Origin: Phycomyces nitens
Lineage: Eukaryota > Mucoromycota > Mucoromycetes > Mucorales > Phycomycetaceae
Assembly: GCA_022702545.1 (NCBI GenBank)
Contig: JAHRBC010000007.1
Location: 1,302,001-1,366,000 of the forward strand
DNA: 64,000 nt
Reading direction: 5' to 3'
Below the pieces are notes generated by a model. That model was not told the DNA's origin. It was given only the letters and a program-made list of their open reading frames with translations, and did no database searches. Of this stretch, positions 17,508-28,705 are shown piece by piece. The position numbers and the translations under genes were made by a program. Positions within the stretch are counted from its first letter, which is position 1, and every line of letters starts with the position of its first letter.

Positions 17508-19125
17508 CTATAAATTGTTGATGCTATCTATTAGGGATTTCTTCCAAGTAAAGAGTGACTCTGTTTGGTTGAGGAAATCCTTCAGTTCAGAAGGAGTAGT
17601 AGGCAATTTGACTGTGGCATGTGTTCTTCGAATAAAATGATTGTCAACGAGAAATACCAACTCAAAATAGAGTTTCATGTCTAGATATTCGGAGCAATTC
17701 AGTTTATATATGTATACGACATATTAAAGAGTAAATAGCTTACCATGGAACCTGATGAAATGTCCTTTCATTGCATTGGTGTATTCCATGAACTCGATAA
17801 TTCCTTTCTCAATCTTCTTCTCATCATAGCCAGCTTTGCTTGGCTTGCAATTTTTTTTGATTCCTCCAGAAAACTCAACTAGGCAAAAACCTATTTTCTT
17901 ATCTGATCCAGTCTTGAAGCCAACGCCATCCCACTTGGTGCTTTTTGTCAAGACTGTTTCAATTTCAATCCTAGAAAAAATAATATTAGCAACCAGTTTC
18001 ATGTCACAAAACGTTTAATAATGTACCAGTTGAAATTGATCTTGTCATTTACTGATATAAACAGGTTATTCAGTAAAGCAATTGTAGTATGGGTCGCAGC
18101 AGTTCTCTCGAGTGTTGGTTGCAATAGAGGATTTAAAGGGCTTTGATTCAGGTTCAAACTGTATACCAAAGATATCAACGAAAAAGTTTTTAAACAAAAA
18201 CAAATACTTACAAATGGTTGCCCATTGTCTCAACGAAGTTTAGATCGGCATGAGGGACAATATCAAATCTTTCGTTTTTGGGTAGGTCGAATTTTTTGAT
18301 GATACTTCTGTAGGTACAAAAGTCGGGATTTGCCTGGTTTAATAATTTTAGAAGAAGAGTGACCGAAGATGATAGAGATTGACTTTCAAGCGTTGTTTGT
18401 TCTTTTAGGCCTTCTAGCAGCTCTTTCTCCAACATAATTTTCACGCCATCATCATCAATATATAGGATCTGTAATCCAGTTATCCTATAAAACAGAAGGT
18501 TAAAGATAAGACTATAACCATTCATGGTAGGTGAATGTGTAAACTCACTCTTTATAAGTTGAAGTAATTTCGTTTAAAGCGTTGGCGTTGGCGGTGGCGG
18601 TGGTGGTGCTGCACAACTAAGAGAATAATGATATAGTCAATAATTAATTGGATGCTTTTAAAACATGTGATTAAACACGCACGCGCTTTGAGGATTCTAC
18701 AATAGAGTTGAAGACATTGCTAGCTATATGTTCCAACGACTCATGCGCACGTTTCTCTATTCTTTTTGTTGTCTGCCTTATTTATTCCTCGTCTCTTGCT
18801 CTCCAGTATTCTTCGTATGCTGAGTAAAACTGCGAACCCTTGCTGTTCTTTTTCTAAAAAAGAAAATATACAAAAAAAGTTCAAGGTTATCAAATCTACT
18901 TTCTCATAATAAAGAGATAATATTAATTATTACATTGAACAATACAATAGCATCAATAATCTTTTCTTTTTTCTTTTTTGGAGCATCTTCCAAAGTGTCG
19001 CTCAGTAGGGTTATATAAAGTGACCATGTCGCTGCTTTGTCCTTCATAGCGAATACCGTTAAATCGACACAACGTAAAACCAGGTCTAGGACTATATGAA
19101 TTGCCAAGAATAGTGTAAGGCACAA
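17508..19125 (-). pseudogene. Unrecognised multi-exon gene with one internal stop
   Basis: Minus-strand exons that join in frame: 17,508-17,680, 17,744-17,970, 18,027-18,158, 18,212-18,484, a short one near 18,550-18,620, one near 18,675-18,855, and one ending near 18,945 that reaches to about 19,125. Introns are 50-65 nt with GT-AG ends. The joined protein has a helical region (SLEHIASNVFNSIVESSK), a low-complexity Thr/Ala stretch and a segment GVGFKTGSDKKIGFCLVEFSGG. It looks like one of the large uncharacterised families of Mucorales, from memory of their general shape only. A TAA at 18,782-18,784 interrupts the frame between RARDEE and IRQTTK. A single stop in an otherwise intact chain suggests recent inactivation or a sequence error. 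The 5' end is not defined. Confidence 0.6.
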
Positions 19126-19913
19126 GTCAACACATAATATAGATATGCTTCATTTACTGTTATATACGGACACCAAAGCATGAAATAGATGGTTTTCATG
19201 AGCAATAATTCATGTTTGACACCATTTTTACAAGTAATATTCTTGACATTTTAGTAGAGCAGATTAGAATCGGCTGTTGCCAGTTTGTTCAATCTGTATC
19301 AATCGATTTATCCTAGAGTCCTTACTGATTCAAAGTGTAATCTTAATAAAGCTTGATTCTAAACGTAGATTATGATGCGTAAAGAGTAAAGGGCAAAGGG
19401 CAAAGAGCAAAGAGGTGATTGACAACCAAAGTGTTGCAGTTGATCAATGCGTAATTCTGTGACTTCCTTCATTATGTCGATCTACTGATACCGTTTCGTA
19501 GCCATATCGCTAAAGTTGAACTAATCATATCTCTGATTCAGGTCAATGGCTATATAATTAGCGAGAAAAAAGATAATATACTTTGCATGTAATTCCACTC
19601 TAACATTCAATGTTGAAAATGTATGGATTATTTCTATATTCCCTCTTCTATTTCCATGATTCTGATTAAATGTCGGATCCACCAGCTTACTCGTCAATCA
19701 GCCCTGAATGAATGTTGCCAGCTTTGGATGGCCCCAAATGTCTGTGTGTCTTTTTTTTAAAAAAATATATTTGAAACCAAGTATTGTGCCTTGGTCATGT
19801 TCGGAAGCTACATCTCAAGTCAATGATGATTTTATTAAAGAAAAAGAAAATGGCTTGAGCTTCAATATCAGAACCTCTCTCTCTTTTTTTTTAACTATCC
19901 ATGACTTATTTTG
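19126..19913. other. Intergenic spacer upstream of the Bdp1-like gene
   Basis: AT-rich, with short repeats such as GGGCAAAG units near 19,395. I see no gene or clear promoter element. Confidence 0.5.
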
Positions 19914-21148
19914 ATGACATCAGTAAGTAGAGTCTCTCTTGATGCCCACCAACATTCTAATATTCTTGAAGAAAAAGGGACGAAGAGATTCAAGCCAACC
20001 ATAAAACCTCGCCAACGACATGCTACTATTCAATCTAAATCTACAAAGGATTCGCTAAATGACAAGATTGACGAACCATCAGATTCATCTCTCAAAACAC
20101 CAATAGATCCAAGACCATCTACTTTTGTTGGAAAGAAAACATCCAAGAGGACCAAGAGTCCAAAAGAAAATATAAAGAAGCGATCTGCTGGAAAGCTCAT
20201 TGAATCACCACCAAAGATCTCTCGGACTGTATCAGATGATCCACCAAAGGATTCAGAATTAGTAGTACTAGATGACGATTTTGGAGACAAGCGTGAAAAG
20301 TGCTTGGCGACTCTAGCATTTGAATCCCACATGGCATCTAATCCTGGATTGTATGATGTGCTGTATCCTTCTCTTGAGAGTTCGTTTCAATCGAAATACC
20401 CCAATTCCAGGACACAGTCACTGCCCCAATCCCCACCAATAGAAACAAGGGCACCCGCAATAATCATCACACCATCAACGCCTCCGTCTTTGGAAGCTCC
20501 AGTATTTGGACACGAAAGACTGGCGCTAAAGGGCAACGAAAGGGACATAATCGATAGTATTGAAAAAAAGGCGTATGAAAAGGCGACTCGTCTGCGATCA
20601 AGAGACAGCATAAATGACCAGCTTGAAAAGGCAAAGGAAAAGTTTGAAGAAAAGAAGGCCCAGTGTACCAAGAAATCGTTTTATTCCAGACTGTCTTCCA
20701 TGGCCCACAAGAGGTAAATTGGGTGCATACATTAGACTCTGACCTAAAGTGTAAAAGTCGGATAGCCAATACAGCTGTTGGCGATGGGGAGATTGTGATA
20801 CCTGGCGAGACACAGCAATCCTTGTATGACTCTGCTGAATCAGAAGACGATGGCCAATATTCTACAACATACCACACAGCCATAGATACATTTGAACAAG
20901 TACAAAAGAGACCGAGACACTGGTCATTTGTTGAGACCGAAATGTTTTATATAGTAAGCATTCGATATAATAACATGTATCTTCTATAGTCTGCTAACAT
21001 TCGACAGGTCCTAGAGTATTGTGGTTCAAACTTTCGATACATGGGTGAATTCCTTGAAGATCGGTCTATCAAGGAAATACACAAAAAGTTTCTACACGAG
21101 AGCGCATATCATCCATGGAGGATCACCCAGTGCCTTTTAGATGAATAG
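19914..21148 (+). CDS. Bdp1-like subunit of RNA polymerase III factor TFIIIB, 378 aa
   Basis: Exons 19,914-20,713, 20,758-20,953 and 21,008-21,148 (1137 nt, frame kept; introns of 44 and 54 nt). The N-terminus has GTKRFKPTIKPRQR, like the basic patch of Bdp1 proteins. The middle is Ser/Pro/Lys-rich and disordered. A charged helix spans about residues 200-265. The C-terminus is a SANT/Myb domain (about 317-375): HWSFVETEMFY, GSNFRYMGEFL, RSIKEIHKKF, matching the Bdp1 pattern W-ET-FY-G-F-R-K-I-KF. Bdp1 joins TBP and Brf1 on Pol III promoters and helps open DNA. The protein ends almost directly after the SANT domain, shorter than usual. It could be another SANT protein, but the N-terminal patch favours Bdp1. 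Confidence 0.72.
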
Positions 21149-21297
21149 ACATTTAATAAATTATTATTATTATTATTATTTTAAAAAGAATAAACAGAAT
21201 CACAAACAGTGCCACCTATGGAGGCAAGAATAAATGAAATGAAAATGTTTATAAGGGGATTGTAGAAATGTCTATACAAAAGCAAAACGTATTGTCA

Positions 21298-23232
21298 TCA
21301 AACAGACATGGGATCTGGCTTGATGGGCACAGTCTTTTGGACTCGGGAAATCGATGGTTTTTTGGTGGCAGACACCAGGGGATTCAAGGGAAGAATTGGC
21401 TCTGATGCGTCGGCAATCTCGCCACTTGCACCCTCGTTCCTTGGGATAGATTCCTGATCCTTTAGTTTCTGCATCAATGGTACGGCTGGTTTTGGCCTGT
21501 AGGTATCTACGGCTTCTACACCAACTAGAAGACAAACAGTCGGTTGGGTGGCTTGTGTGTATTACTACTGCTTACCTTTGTATTGCTTCTCTTCACAAGA
21601 ATATGCATTTGTCTTGAGCTCAATGATTGTATGGAGGGGTATGCGTGCATAGGGCAACTGTTCATGATTAATGTTCATAAAAAACGCATACATGCACCGA
21701 ATGGTTGCCTGGTGGGCAATGATAAGAATGTTCTCATGCTGCTCCAGCTCCATAATCACCGGCTCTAATCTCAGGACCACATCACGATAGCTCTACAGAA
21801 CATCTTAGTCTACCATCTCTATCTCTATATACTCCAAGCTTACTTCTCCTCCACGGTAGCGGTAGTTGAATTTATCTTCGTCTCGTCGGGCATAATCTTC
21901 TGGATATTTTTCCTATAAGCAATATAAAATATATATTAGACTTTGTTACCTATACATTCCGTACCACACTCTCCCAGTCATAAACTTACTGCAATTTCAT
22001 CGTATGTCATTCCATCGCATACACCCGTGTCCAATTCATCAAGTGCCTTCCACTGCTTTTTGGGGTAAGGAAGTCCGGCTGCTGTCTGGATCGTACGCTT
22101 TAGGGTCGATGTCCAGACCACCAGAGGACGGTCTCCGATATTCCTTGCCACCAAGCCAGGAAGCTCTTTTGCATACTGTAACCCTCTCTCGGACAGTTCA
22201 GCATCTCCACCAATACGGTCTTGTACATTGAATTGAGACTCTCCATGCTACACAATTAACAACTTTAGTCGTCATATACCAATGACTCATCATGAAGGAA
22301 TTGTGTTGTACCCGACTGAACCATATGCGTTTTGGCCGTGTCTGGAGATTGATCAGATAATATACGATCCTGCTCTCAAGATAGTCCTGGACCAGATTGA
22401 TAATATACTGACTTCCGGAATTCACCAGCTTCACATACGAATAATTATCCTCGGTTATGGTCTCATAGGCCCCAACATAATGACCAATACGCGTCTTATA
22501 ATCCCCACTTGCTTTGACTGGATCCATGTTTTTGTAGTCTGGAGAATTATGCTGAACATCCAGCATGTTTGCCGTTACCATTTCCTCAATCTCACATATC
22601 GATTCAATAAAAAGGGGCTGGATATCATTGCGTGTGAGCTGATCATTGATCCACGCCCTTGTCTCTCTTGTGCTGTTGGTGGCATCAAAAATAGCCACAG
22701 TTCCATTCTCTTGCTCGAACCAGTCGAGCATGGCCTGGAGTGCTGCAGTCGCTGCCTCGCGTCGTTGCTTGAGGCCGTCAGGGTTATGTGCATCAAAGAA
22801 ATCGGCAGGCAGACCAGTGCCAGCCAGTTTTCGTCTGTAGTTTGCCACACTAAACGACTCTGTCCTGATACCTAGCCAGGTCAGATACCTACGGACTAGA
22901 GCAAGCTCAGCTATAGTGTATATTGTATATTGATTGATAACTTGGTGGACAATATGGTACCTTTTTGAGCAATATATGTCTTGCCACGCGCAGGCAGCCC
23001 AACCATCTAGAAACCGCATTTAGTTATTTTTTCTTTAGGATTCTAATGTCTAATCAGAGTGTCATTAAAGGACTTACCACACATGCGATTCTTAAATCTA
23101 TTTAATAAAAAAAACACATACACAATTCGTATTTTTTCATTTTTTTTATATTTAGTATATAGAATATCTTATTATTTAGATCAAAATGACTTCTTGATAA
23201 GCTTGATTCTTAAATGCCTTACTTGTCGACAT
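21298..23232 (-). CDS. 6-phosphofructo-2-kinase / fructose-2,6-bisphosphatase, 476 aa
   Basis: Eight exons: 23,223-23,232, 23,078-23,097, 22,961-23,006, 22,312-22,895, 21,990-22,247, 21,844-21,912, 21,576-21,792 and 21,298-21,524 (1431 nt, in frame). The first two coding exons are only 10 and 20 nt. The kinase half starts almost at the N-terminus with the Walker A motif GLPARGKT. The phosphatase half has the catalytic histidine in RHGES (H221) and the second in IIAHQATIRC, so both activities look intact. The enzyme makes and breaks fructose 2,6-bisphosphate, the cytosolic signal that activates phosphofructokinase and restrains gluconeogenesis. The C-terminal tail (about 60 residues) is Pro/Lys-rich and may be regulatory. 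The short N-terminus lacks the long extension of yeast Pfk26. Confident family call. Confidence 0.95.
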
Positions 23233-23471
23233 TTCTGTTCTCGGGAATCAACTGGGAACAAGAGCTTGCCTTTTCTTTATTTCTCAATTTCTTTTTTTAG
23301 CCTGTGTGTTTGGCGGGGTAATTCTGCTCACATAACACCGACCACTCGGAGTGCCAAAATAGAAGGATGGAATGCAAAATATATAAAAGGAAATTAAAAA
23401 GGGGGGACACAGATTGACGTAACCATATTGTAAATGTTGGTCGATTTCATTTCAGAAAGCACTTATACTTT

Positions 23472-26400
23472 TTAGATAGAGTGCTGGTACTCCCACCCAA
23501 ATGGGTTGCTGGGGTCCTTTTTAATTTGCCAGGTTGGCCAATAGTGATGGTCTAGTCGGAGGGCAACCAAGTGGGTCCCATTGTTCTGAGAAACATATTT
23601 GACATGGACATGGCTGGTCATCTTGTCTGTTGTTCTTGGAGACACTTCTGGACAAGAGAGCAGCCAAGACGCATCTTTGTCAAGGGAGTCTACAGAGATT
23701 ACAGGCAAAACGGGCTCTGTTTTGGCAGACTGGTTGCCAAGTTCAACTGCCTCTAGGAACTCGTCGAGGGTGTGTACTGGTCTTTGATTAATTTCTGTAA
23801 TCCAGATCCCTGGCCGAAGTGACATTTGGGCAGGGGAACCGAATAAACAGCATGAGACATAGACTCCTTTGGGAACTTCTTTTTGCATCTGCTCTTTAGC
23901 AGCCATGTATGCGTCCTGGACCAGCATTCCCTGCCACCCGATAACACGCGTGGTTTCCTGGCCATCATAGTAGGTGGTAGGAACAAGGATCTCGAGCTCA
24001 CTGCCGTTCCTGAATACCGTCTAGTTGTATAATGAGTATATGAATATATATATGTATGTATATATATATAAGCTGGACATTTAGCCTACCATTCTCAATT
24101 CCTCTTTTTCTGAGAACCGGGCTAGATCCGATACATTCTTCATCATCACACCATTTATTAACAAGACGATGTCCCCCGCACTCAAGAGACTGGCGCATGG
24201 GCTACTGGAATCTGTGATACCCGTAATGTACAACACGCGAGATTGTTCAGTTTGTCTGTAGCGATTCAGCCAGTCCTCTGTAAGCCCTAGAAGACGCGCA
24301 TTGGCCAGCTGCATTGTCCACAATTCGGCATCAATCCCACGCACACCCGGCACTTTTCCTGCTCGTATGGCATCCAGAACAGGCGATATCAAGTGGGCTG
24401 ACAGCCCTCCCATTTCAGATCCCTGATTGCCACGCTCATCGTCAATAGAGAAGCTCATCCAGCTAGCCTGTACGTTTCCATCTTCATCTGCCAAAACTCC
24501 GCCCTGGCCACCCAGACTACCTTCACCTGTCTTGTATGCCTCGACATTCATTGCCCTCCATCGAGGAGGAGATGATTCTTTGGTGCGGATAGGCTTAAGC
24601 ATCGAGATGGTCGCCTTTTTGATGACAGGAAGATTATCGCCTGTTTAAAGAATCAGTATCAATTTGCTATACTTTATATTTACCTCCAAGTCCAATGTAA
24701 TTGACTCGATCTCCAGGCTGAAGTATCTTGTTGCCAAGTGTGGCCGCATTAACCTGTACTCCAGCACTTGCTAGATGCCCAGCATCAAAGCTGAGGATGG
24801 CATAGTTGTAAAAAGGATGGAGGAATAGCAGGCGGGCCGATATGGTGATGGAGCTACCAAACGTGAGAGAGATGGCTGATATGCCAACCGAGACAGTATC
24901 CCGATCACACAGTACCAGTGGAGGGTTCATGGAGACAATCAGGCCTGCACCATAGGTGTGCGAGTTTCTCAAGCCATCGACAACATAGGGAGGATAGGCA
25001 TCGACAGCGACCAGACTTTTGGTCAAACGTTGGAGTGGGTCAGTTGTTTCAAGGGATAAGTTTCCTGGAATTCCCATGACAGGCAATGGCATGGACGGCA
25101 CTCCAAGATTATGATAATCCCATACGCCCGTAGTGTCTAATACAACATTTAATAAACAAATCTCGAGGATACTATGTCGTTACCATTGCGAATCGCCATT
25201 CTAAACTTGTGCCAGGTACGGTCGACATGAAGAATCATCACCTTGTCCTTGAGTGGCCTAGAGAGCGAGTAGTATCTGATCGGGACCCGTTCTCCCTGGG
25301 GAATGCCCTTTGCAATGTTTACAAAGTCATCTAGGTTTCGGACTGCTTGGTTATCAAGTCCAACTATGACTGATTTCCTGAGGGCCAAGGCGGTTCCCAG
25401 TATGTAGCCTGAAGCTGCCACATAGACACCAGGTTTATTGAGAGATAGACCATAAGAACGTGCGATTTGGTGAGACAGGTCATTTAGGATCCCACCACCA
25501 AATTCAATAAAGCGATTTGGGGTGATTGTGTGAAGATCCTGGACCTTGATCTTTAGCTGGTGGAGGACACCCTGGCCACGAGACACCACGAGGTCAATGG
25601 TGCTGTTCACTGAGTTGTCTAGCAAGTCTGCCAGATCCAAGAAATGAGTCATAATCCGGCCGTTGCCTGTCAGCAGAATATCACCAGATCCAAGCTGGCC
25701 ATCAGCCGGTCCAAGAGGCAAGATAGACTTGACTACCAATAGTCCCTGGATACTCTCCTGGTTGTATAGCCGTAGACGTCCTTCAATATGAGCACCAAGA
25801 CCCAGGCGAGAAAGCTCGTCATAGGATTTATATTCAAACTCTGCTTGGATTGTACCCCTTGATACCTTTAGGCCGTTTTGTATACATTCTAGCGCCCGCT
25901 TGACTCTATTAAGAGGAAGATAATAGCTTGAAGATGAGTGTGTGGCACCACCCGCATTCAATGCAATGGCACGCCCACAGACATCTAGTACAGGACTACC
26001 ACTTGAACCCGAGCTGGTACTCGAGGCCGCCTGCATGTAAAACGTATCAAAGTCATTGTATTCTCCTATTCCATAGTTTGGTGTCTCTCTGTCCAGACGA
26101 GCCAAGGTTCCTGACAAGATGCTCAATTTCTCACCAGCATCGTTTCTACAGCACATTAGTAACAATTCATACTCTCCAAGACTTACCCAACCACACGGAT
26201 CTCTTGACCGACCCTGGCTCCTTTGGGATAGAGAGGAATACCAGGAATTGTGATGAAACGGACATGGCTGGGATCATACTTGAAGAACCCAAAGTCATGC
26301 ACAGGATCACGGTAGATGGGTATCAGTTCAATCTCTTCATAGTTACATAAAACAGCCTGAGCAACGATTGGAGATACAGACACCACATGGCGATTAGACA

Positions 26401-26692
26401 GTATGATGCCACGGACTGGATCAACCACAAATCCAGTGGCAGTAAATGCACCAGGGGTTTCGGTATCAAGACACCTTACACGGGTAGCCTTGATAGAAAC
26501 GATGCTCTTGATGGATTCCTCCAATGTTTTTTCCCAGTTTTCCAGTGCTTTTGGGACTGTGGCGGGCTTGGGTTCTATTTCCTCAAGCGGTTCGGTCTTT
26601 GAGCGTACTCGAGGTGTGTAATGGGTCTGAAAGTCATGGATAGTCGAACAGGGCAAAACTGCGACTGGAGCGGTTTGTTTAATGGTAGACAT
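23472..26692 (-). CDS. NMA111: Nma111/HtrA-like nuclear serine protease, 1006 aa
   Basis: Exons 26,187-26,692, 25,184-26,145, 24,684-25,136, 24,090-24,640 and 23,472-24,020 (3021 nt, in frame; introns of about 41-70 nt). The N-terminal trypsin-like domain carries the full triad by motif: His102 in SNRHVV, Asp133 in VHDFGFF and Ser219 in GSSGSP. PDZ-like segments follow (around DGQLGSGDILLTGNG), then a second, degenerate protease-like half (GGQGGVLADEDG), then C-terminal PDZ-like sequence with LSAGDIVLLING. This doubled layout and the length of about 1000 residues are typical of fungal Nma111, which acts in the nucleus in stress-induced death and turns over an IAP-like protein in yeast. The gene ends about 240 nt beyond the PFKFB start region, in the same orientation. 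Confidence 0.93.
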
Positions 26693-27118
26693 GATTATGG
26701 AATGTAAAGTTTTATAAAGAAGAAGTACTAGTATATTTTCATATCGCCCTTTCTTTTATTCTTATTTTTTATAAATATTCTTAAATAATAGCCATGAGAT
26801 GTAAAGATGATGGACCTGTGGTGTTCAAAAAAACCTTGCTCATCACTCTTGAATTGCATTCCTGCCCCCCTCCTCCTCCCCTCCCCATTTTTAATAAACA
26901 TCATTCTTTTCCAATGTCTATTATACAACCTTGCATCTGTCCATTGATCTGGTTTAAGCATTCAATATATATATATATCTAGATGAATTCAGGTAATCTT
27001 AAAAAAGCGGGTTTGATTTGTGTACAGTAAGATATAGAATCCAAAAAGAAAAAGGTAGTATGTATGTAGTCAAGCTATCGTAATGGACAATCCCAAAACG
27101 AGAATATGGGGTGGATTG

Positions 27119-27736
27119 TTAGGCTATCAGTTTCAGAGGATCAATCCCAAATCTCTCACAAATTCCGACTACCACGCGCCAAAGGTTCCAGTAGCCGTAC
27201 AAGAGGGCAATCTGATAGACCTCTTGGGCCACTGCATGAAGACTTGCAGATGCAGCTGCGTCTGGCCATTGTTGGCAGAGCTGCTGGATATACACTGGAT
27301 ACCCTGCCAATTGCTCTTGGGACAATTTGGGCCCAAAGTTGGCGGCCTGAGGACTAAAGCTCGGCAAGGGATAGGGAAGACAGACAGTTGGTTCGACAAT
27401 CTGCAAAACAAGCTTGCTTGCATTACTCGAACTCAATACTCCAACCAGCCCATCCTTGAGCATGATAATTGCCCATAAACGTTGTTGGGATTGTGCATTC
27501 AAAGACGATGATATTAAACTGAATAGCTCTTGATCGGCTCGAGTGGCGTCTGGAGGGATCACAAGAATGTGTTTTGCGACTGTAGGGTAGGATGTCGGCG
27601 GCTTGGTCACAAAACTGGCGATCGAAAGAGTGTTACCGAGTGACCATGGAAAGGGATCTGCAGGCGTAACATTTGAACGCACTGATGCCTCGATTATCAC
27701 TGGTACAGATATATAACCAAGAGCAAGTGTGAGCAT
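27119..27736 (-). CDS. Unrecognised 205-aa protein
   Basis: Single-exon frame from ATG 27,736 to TAA at 27,119. It has alternating hydrophobic strands (LWAIIMLKDGLVGVL; LVLQIVEPTVCLPYPLP) in the first two thirds, suggesting an alpha/beta fold. A helical C-terminus (IQQLCQQWPDAAA...YGYWNLWRVVVGICERFG) follows. No signal peptide or clear membrane helix is seen. Divergent neighbour of the phosphatase inhibitor gene with a start-to-start gap of about 150 nt and a shared CRE-like site, so the two may be co-regulated. No function is proposed. Confidence 0.65.
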   Translation of the reverse strand: MLTLALGYISVPVIIEASVRSNVTPADPFPWSLGNTLSIASFVTKPPTSYPTVAKHILVIPPDATRADQELFSLISSSLNAQSQQRLWAIIMLKDGLVGVLSSSNASKLVLQIVEPTVCLPYPLPSFSPQAANFGPKLSQEQLAGYPVYIQQLCQQWPDAAASASLHAVAQEVYQIALLYGYWNLWRVVVGICERFGIDPLKLIA

Positions 27737-27787
27737 GTCAAAGGGTGCAACACATTAGCCAAACAAGAAGAGGAACAAAGGATTTAC

Positions 27788-27795
27788 TGACGTCA
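27788..27795. promoter_or_regulatory. CRE-like palindrome TGACGTCA in a divergent promoter
   Basis: Perfect 8-bp cAMP-response/ATF-CREB-type palindrome, 52 nt upstream of the minus-strand start (27,736) and 93 nt upstream of the plus-strand start (27,888). Such sites bind bZIP factors of the ATF/CREB class. The position between two divergent genes suggests a shared control site. Confidence 0.55.
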
Positions 27796-27887
27796 CATTA
27801 TGCAGTAGCGAGCAAATGACTTGGCTTTTTTTTTCCCTTATTCTTCTTCTTCTTCTCATTATTTGTCCTACTTCCATCACTCTTGTC

Positions 27888-28705
27888 ATGGACAGCCCAA
27901 CTACTGCAAAGCCAATAAGAGGCATTCTCAAAAAGCCAAACCAAACGCCCCGAAACAATATTGATCCTCAGTAATGCCGATTATCATCAAGACGTATATA
28001 TTCATCTAATAATGCATCTTTTTTTTTTGTAAATCCTTTATTTTTTTATCGTTGGTAGTCTGAAATGGGATGAAGCCAATCTGGAACTTACAGAGGCACA
28101 AAAGGATGCCACCATGAAAGTAGATGAACCAAAGACGCCTTATATTCATTACAATCACGACACAGACGAAGTACTTAATATGCCAGGTAAGGAAATACGC
28201 TTCTTTAATTAGTGTTATATATATGTATATGTATATATTTATTGATGCATTGTATGATTAAAAAAAAAACAAAAGCTGATGTTGGGTATGAGGGAAAGGA
28301 TGTCAATGATGAACCTGAAGAGTTTTCACTGGACAATGGAAATGAGTCTGATCGATCCAGCACCTCAAGCAGCCGAAAGGGTCGACGTGTATACCTTAGT
28401 GATGACGATTGGGATTCAGATGACAAGGAAGAGGATGAACAAAGTAGGTTATTGTATTTTCTGTTTTATCGGAAACAACCATTTAAGAAAAAAGTGCAAT
28501 CACTTAACCCAAACTCCATCATTATTAAACTCGATTTCCAGCCAAAAAACAGCACGATGAATTTGCAAAGAAGAGAGCCATGCACTACAATATGGGAAAT
28601 GTACTGCGCCATGACACAGACATGGAAGAAGAAGGCGATAATGGAGTACCACCTCTACCAACCTCTGTACATGCTACAACCAATGGACAGGCCATGGAAG
28701 AGTGA
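27888..28705 (+). CDS. Protein phosphatase 1 inhibitor-2 (IPP-2/Glc8 family), 180 aa
   Basis: Exons 27,888-27,970, 28,059-28,186, 28,276-28,443 and 28,542-28,705 (543 nt, in frame). All three landmarks of inhibitor-2 are present: PIRGILKK at residues 8-15, the LKWDEANL block with the [10 protein letters not shown] segment (possible phosphothreonine site), and [14 protein letters not shown], the helix that enters the phosphatase active site. The centre is acidic with a Ser-rich run. The protein binds and tunes PP1 in cytosol and nucleus and is intrinsically disordered. It shares a short divergent promoter with the unrecognised gene at 27,119-27,736. Confidence 0.93.

Noticed and set aside
25928..26350. 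140-codon plus-strand frame inside the Nma111 gene
   Set aside because: Opposite the protease exons, without start context or motif.
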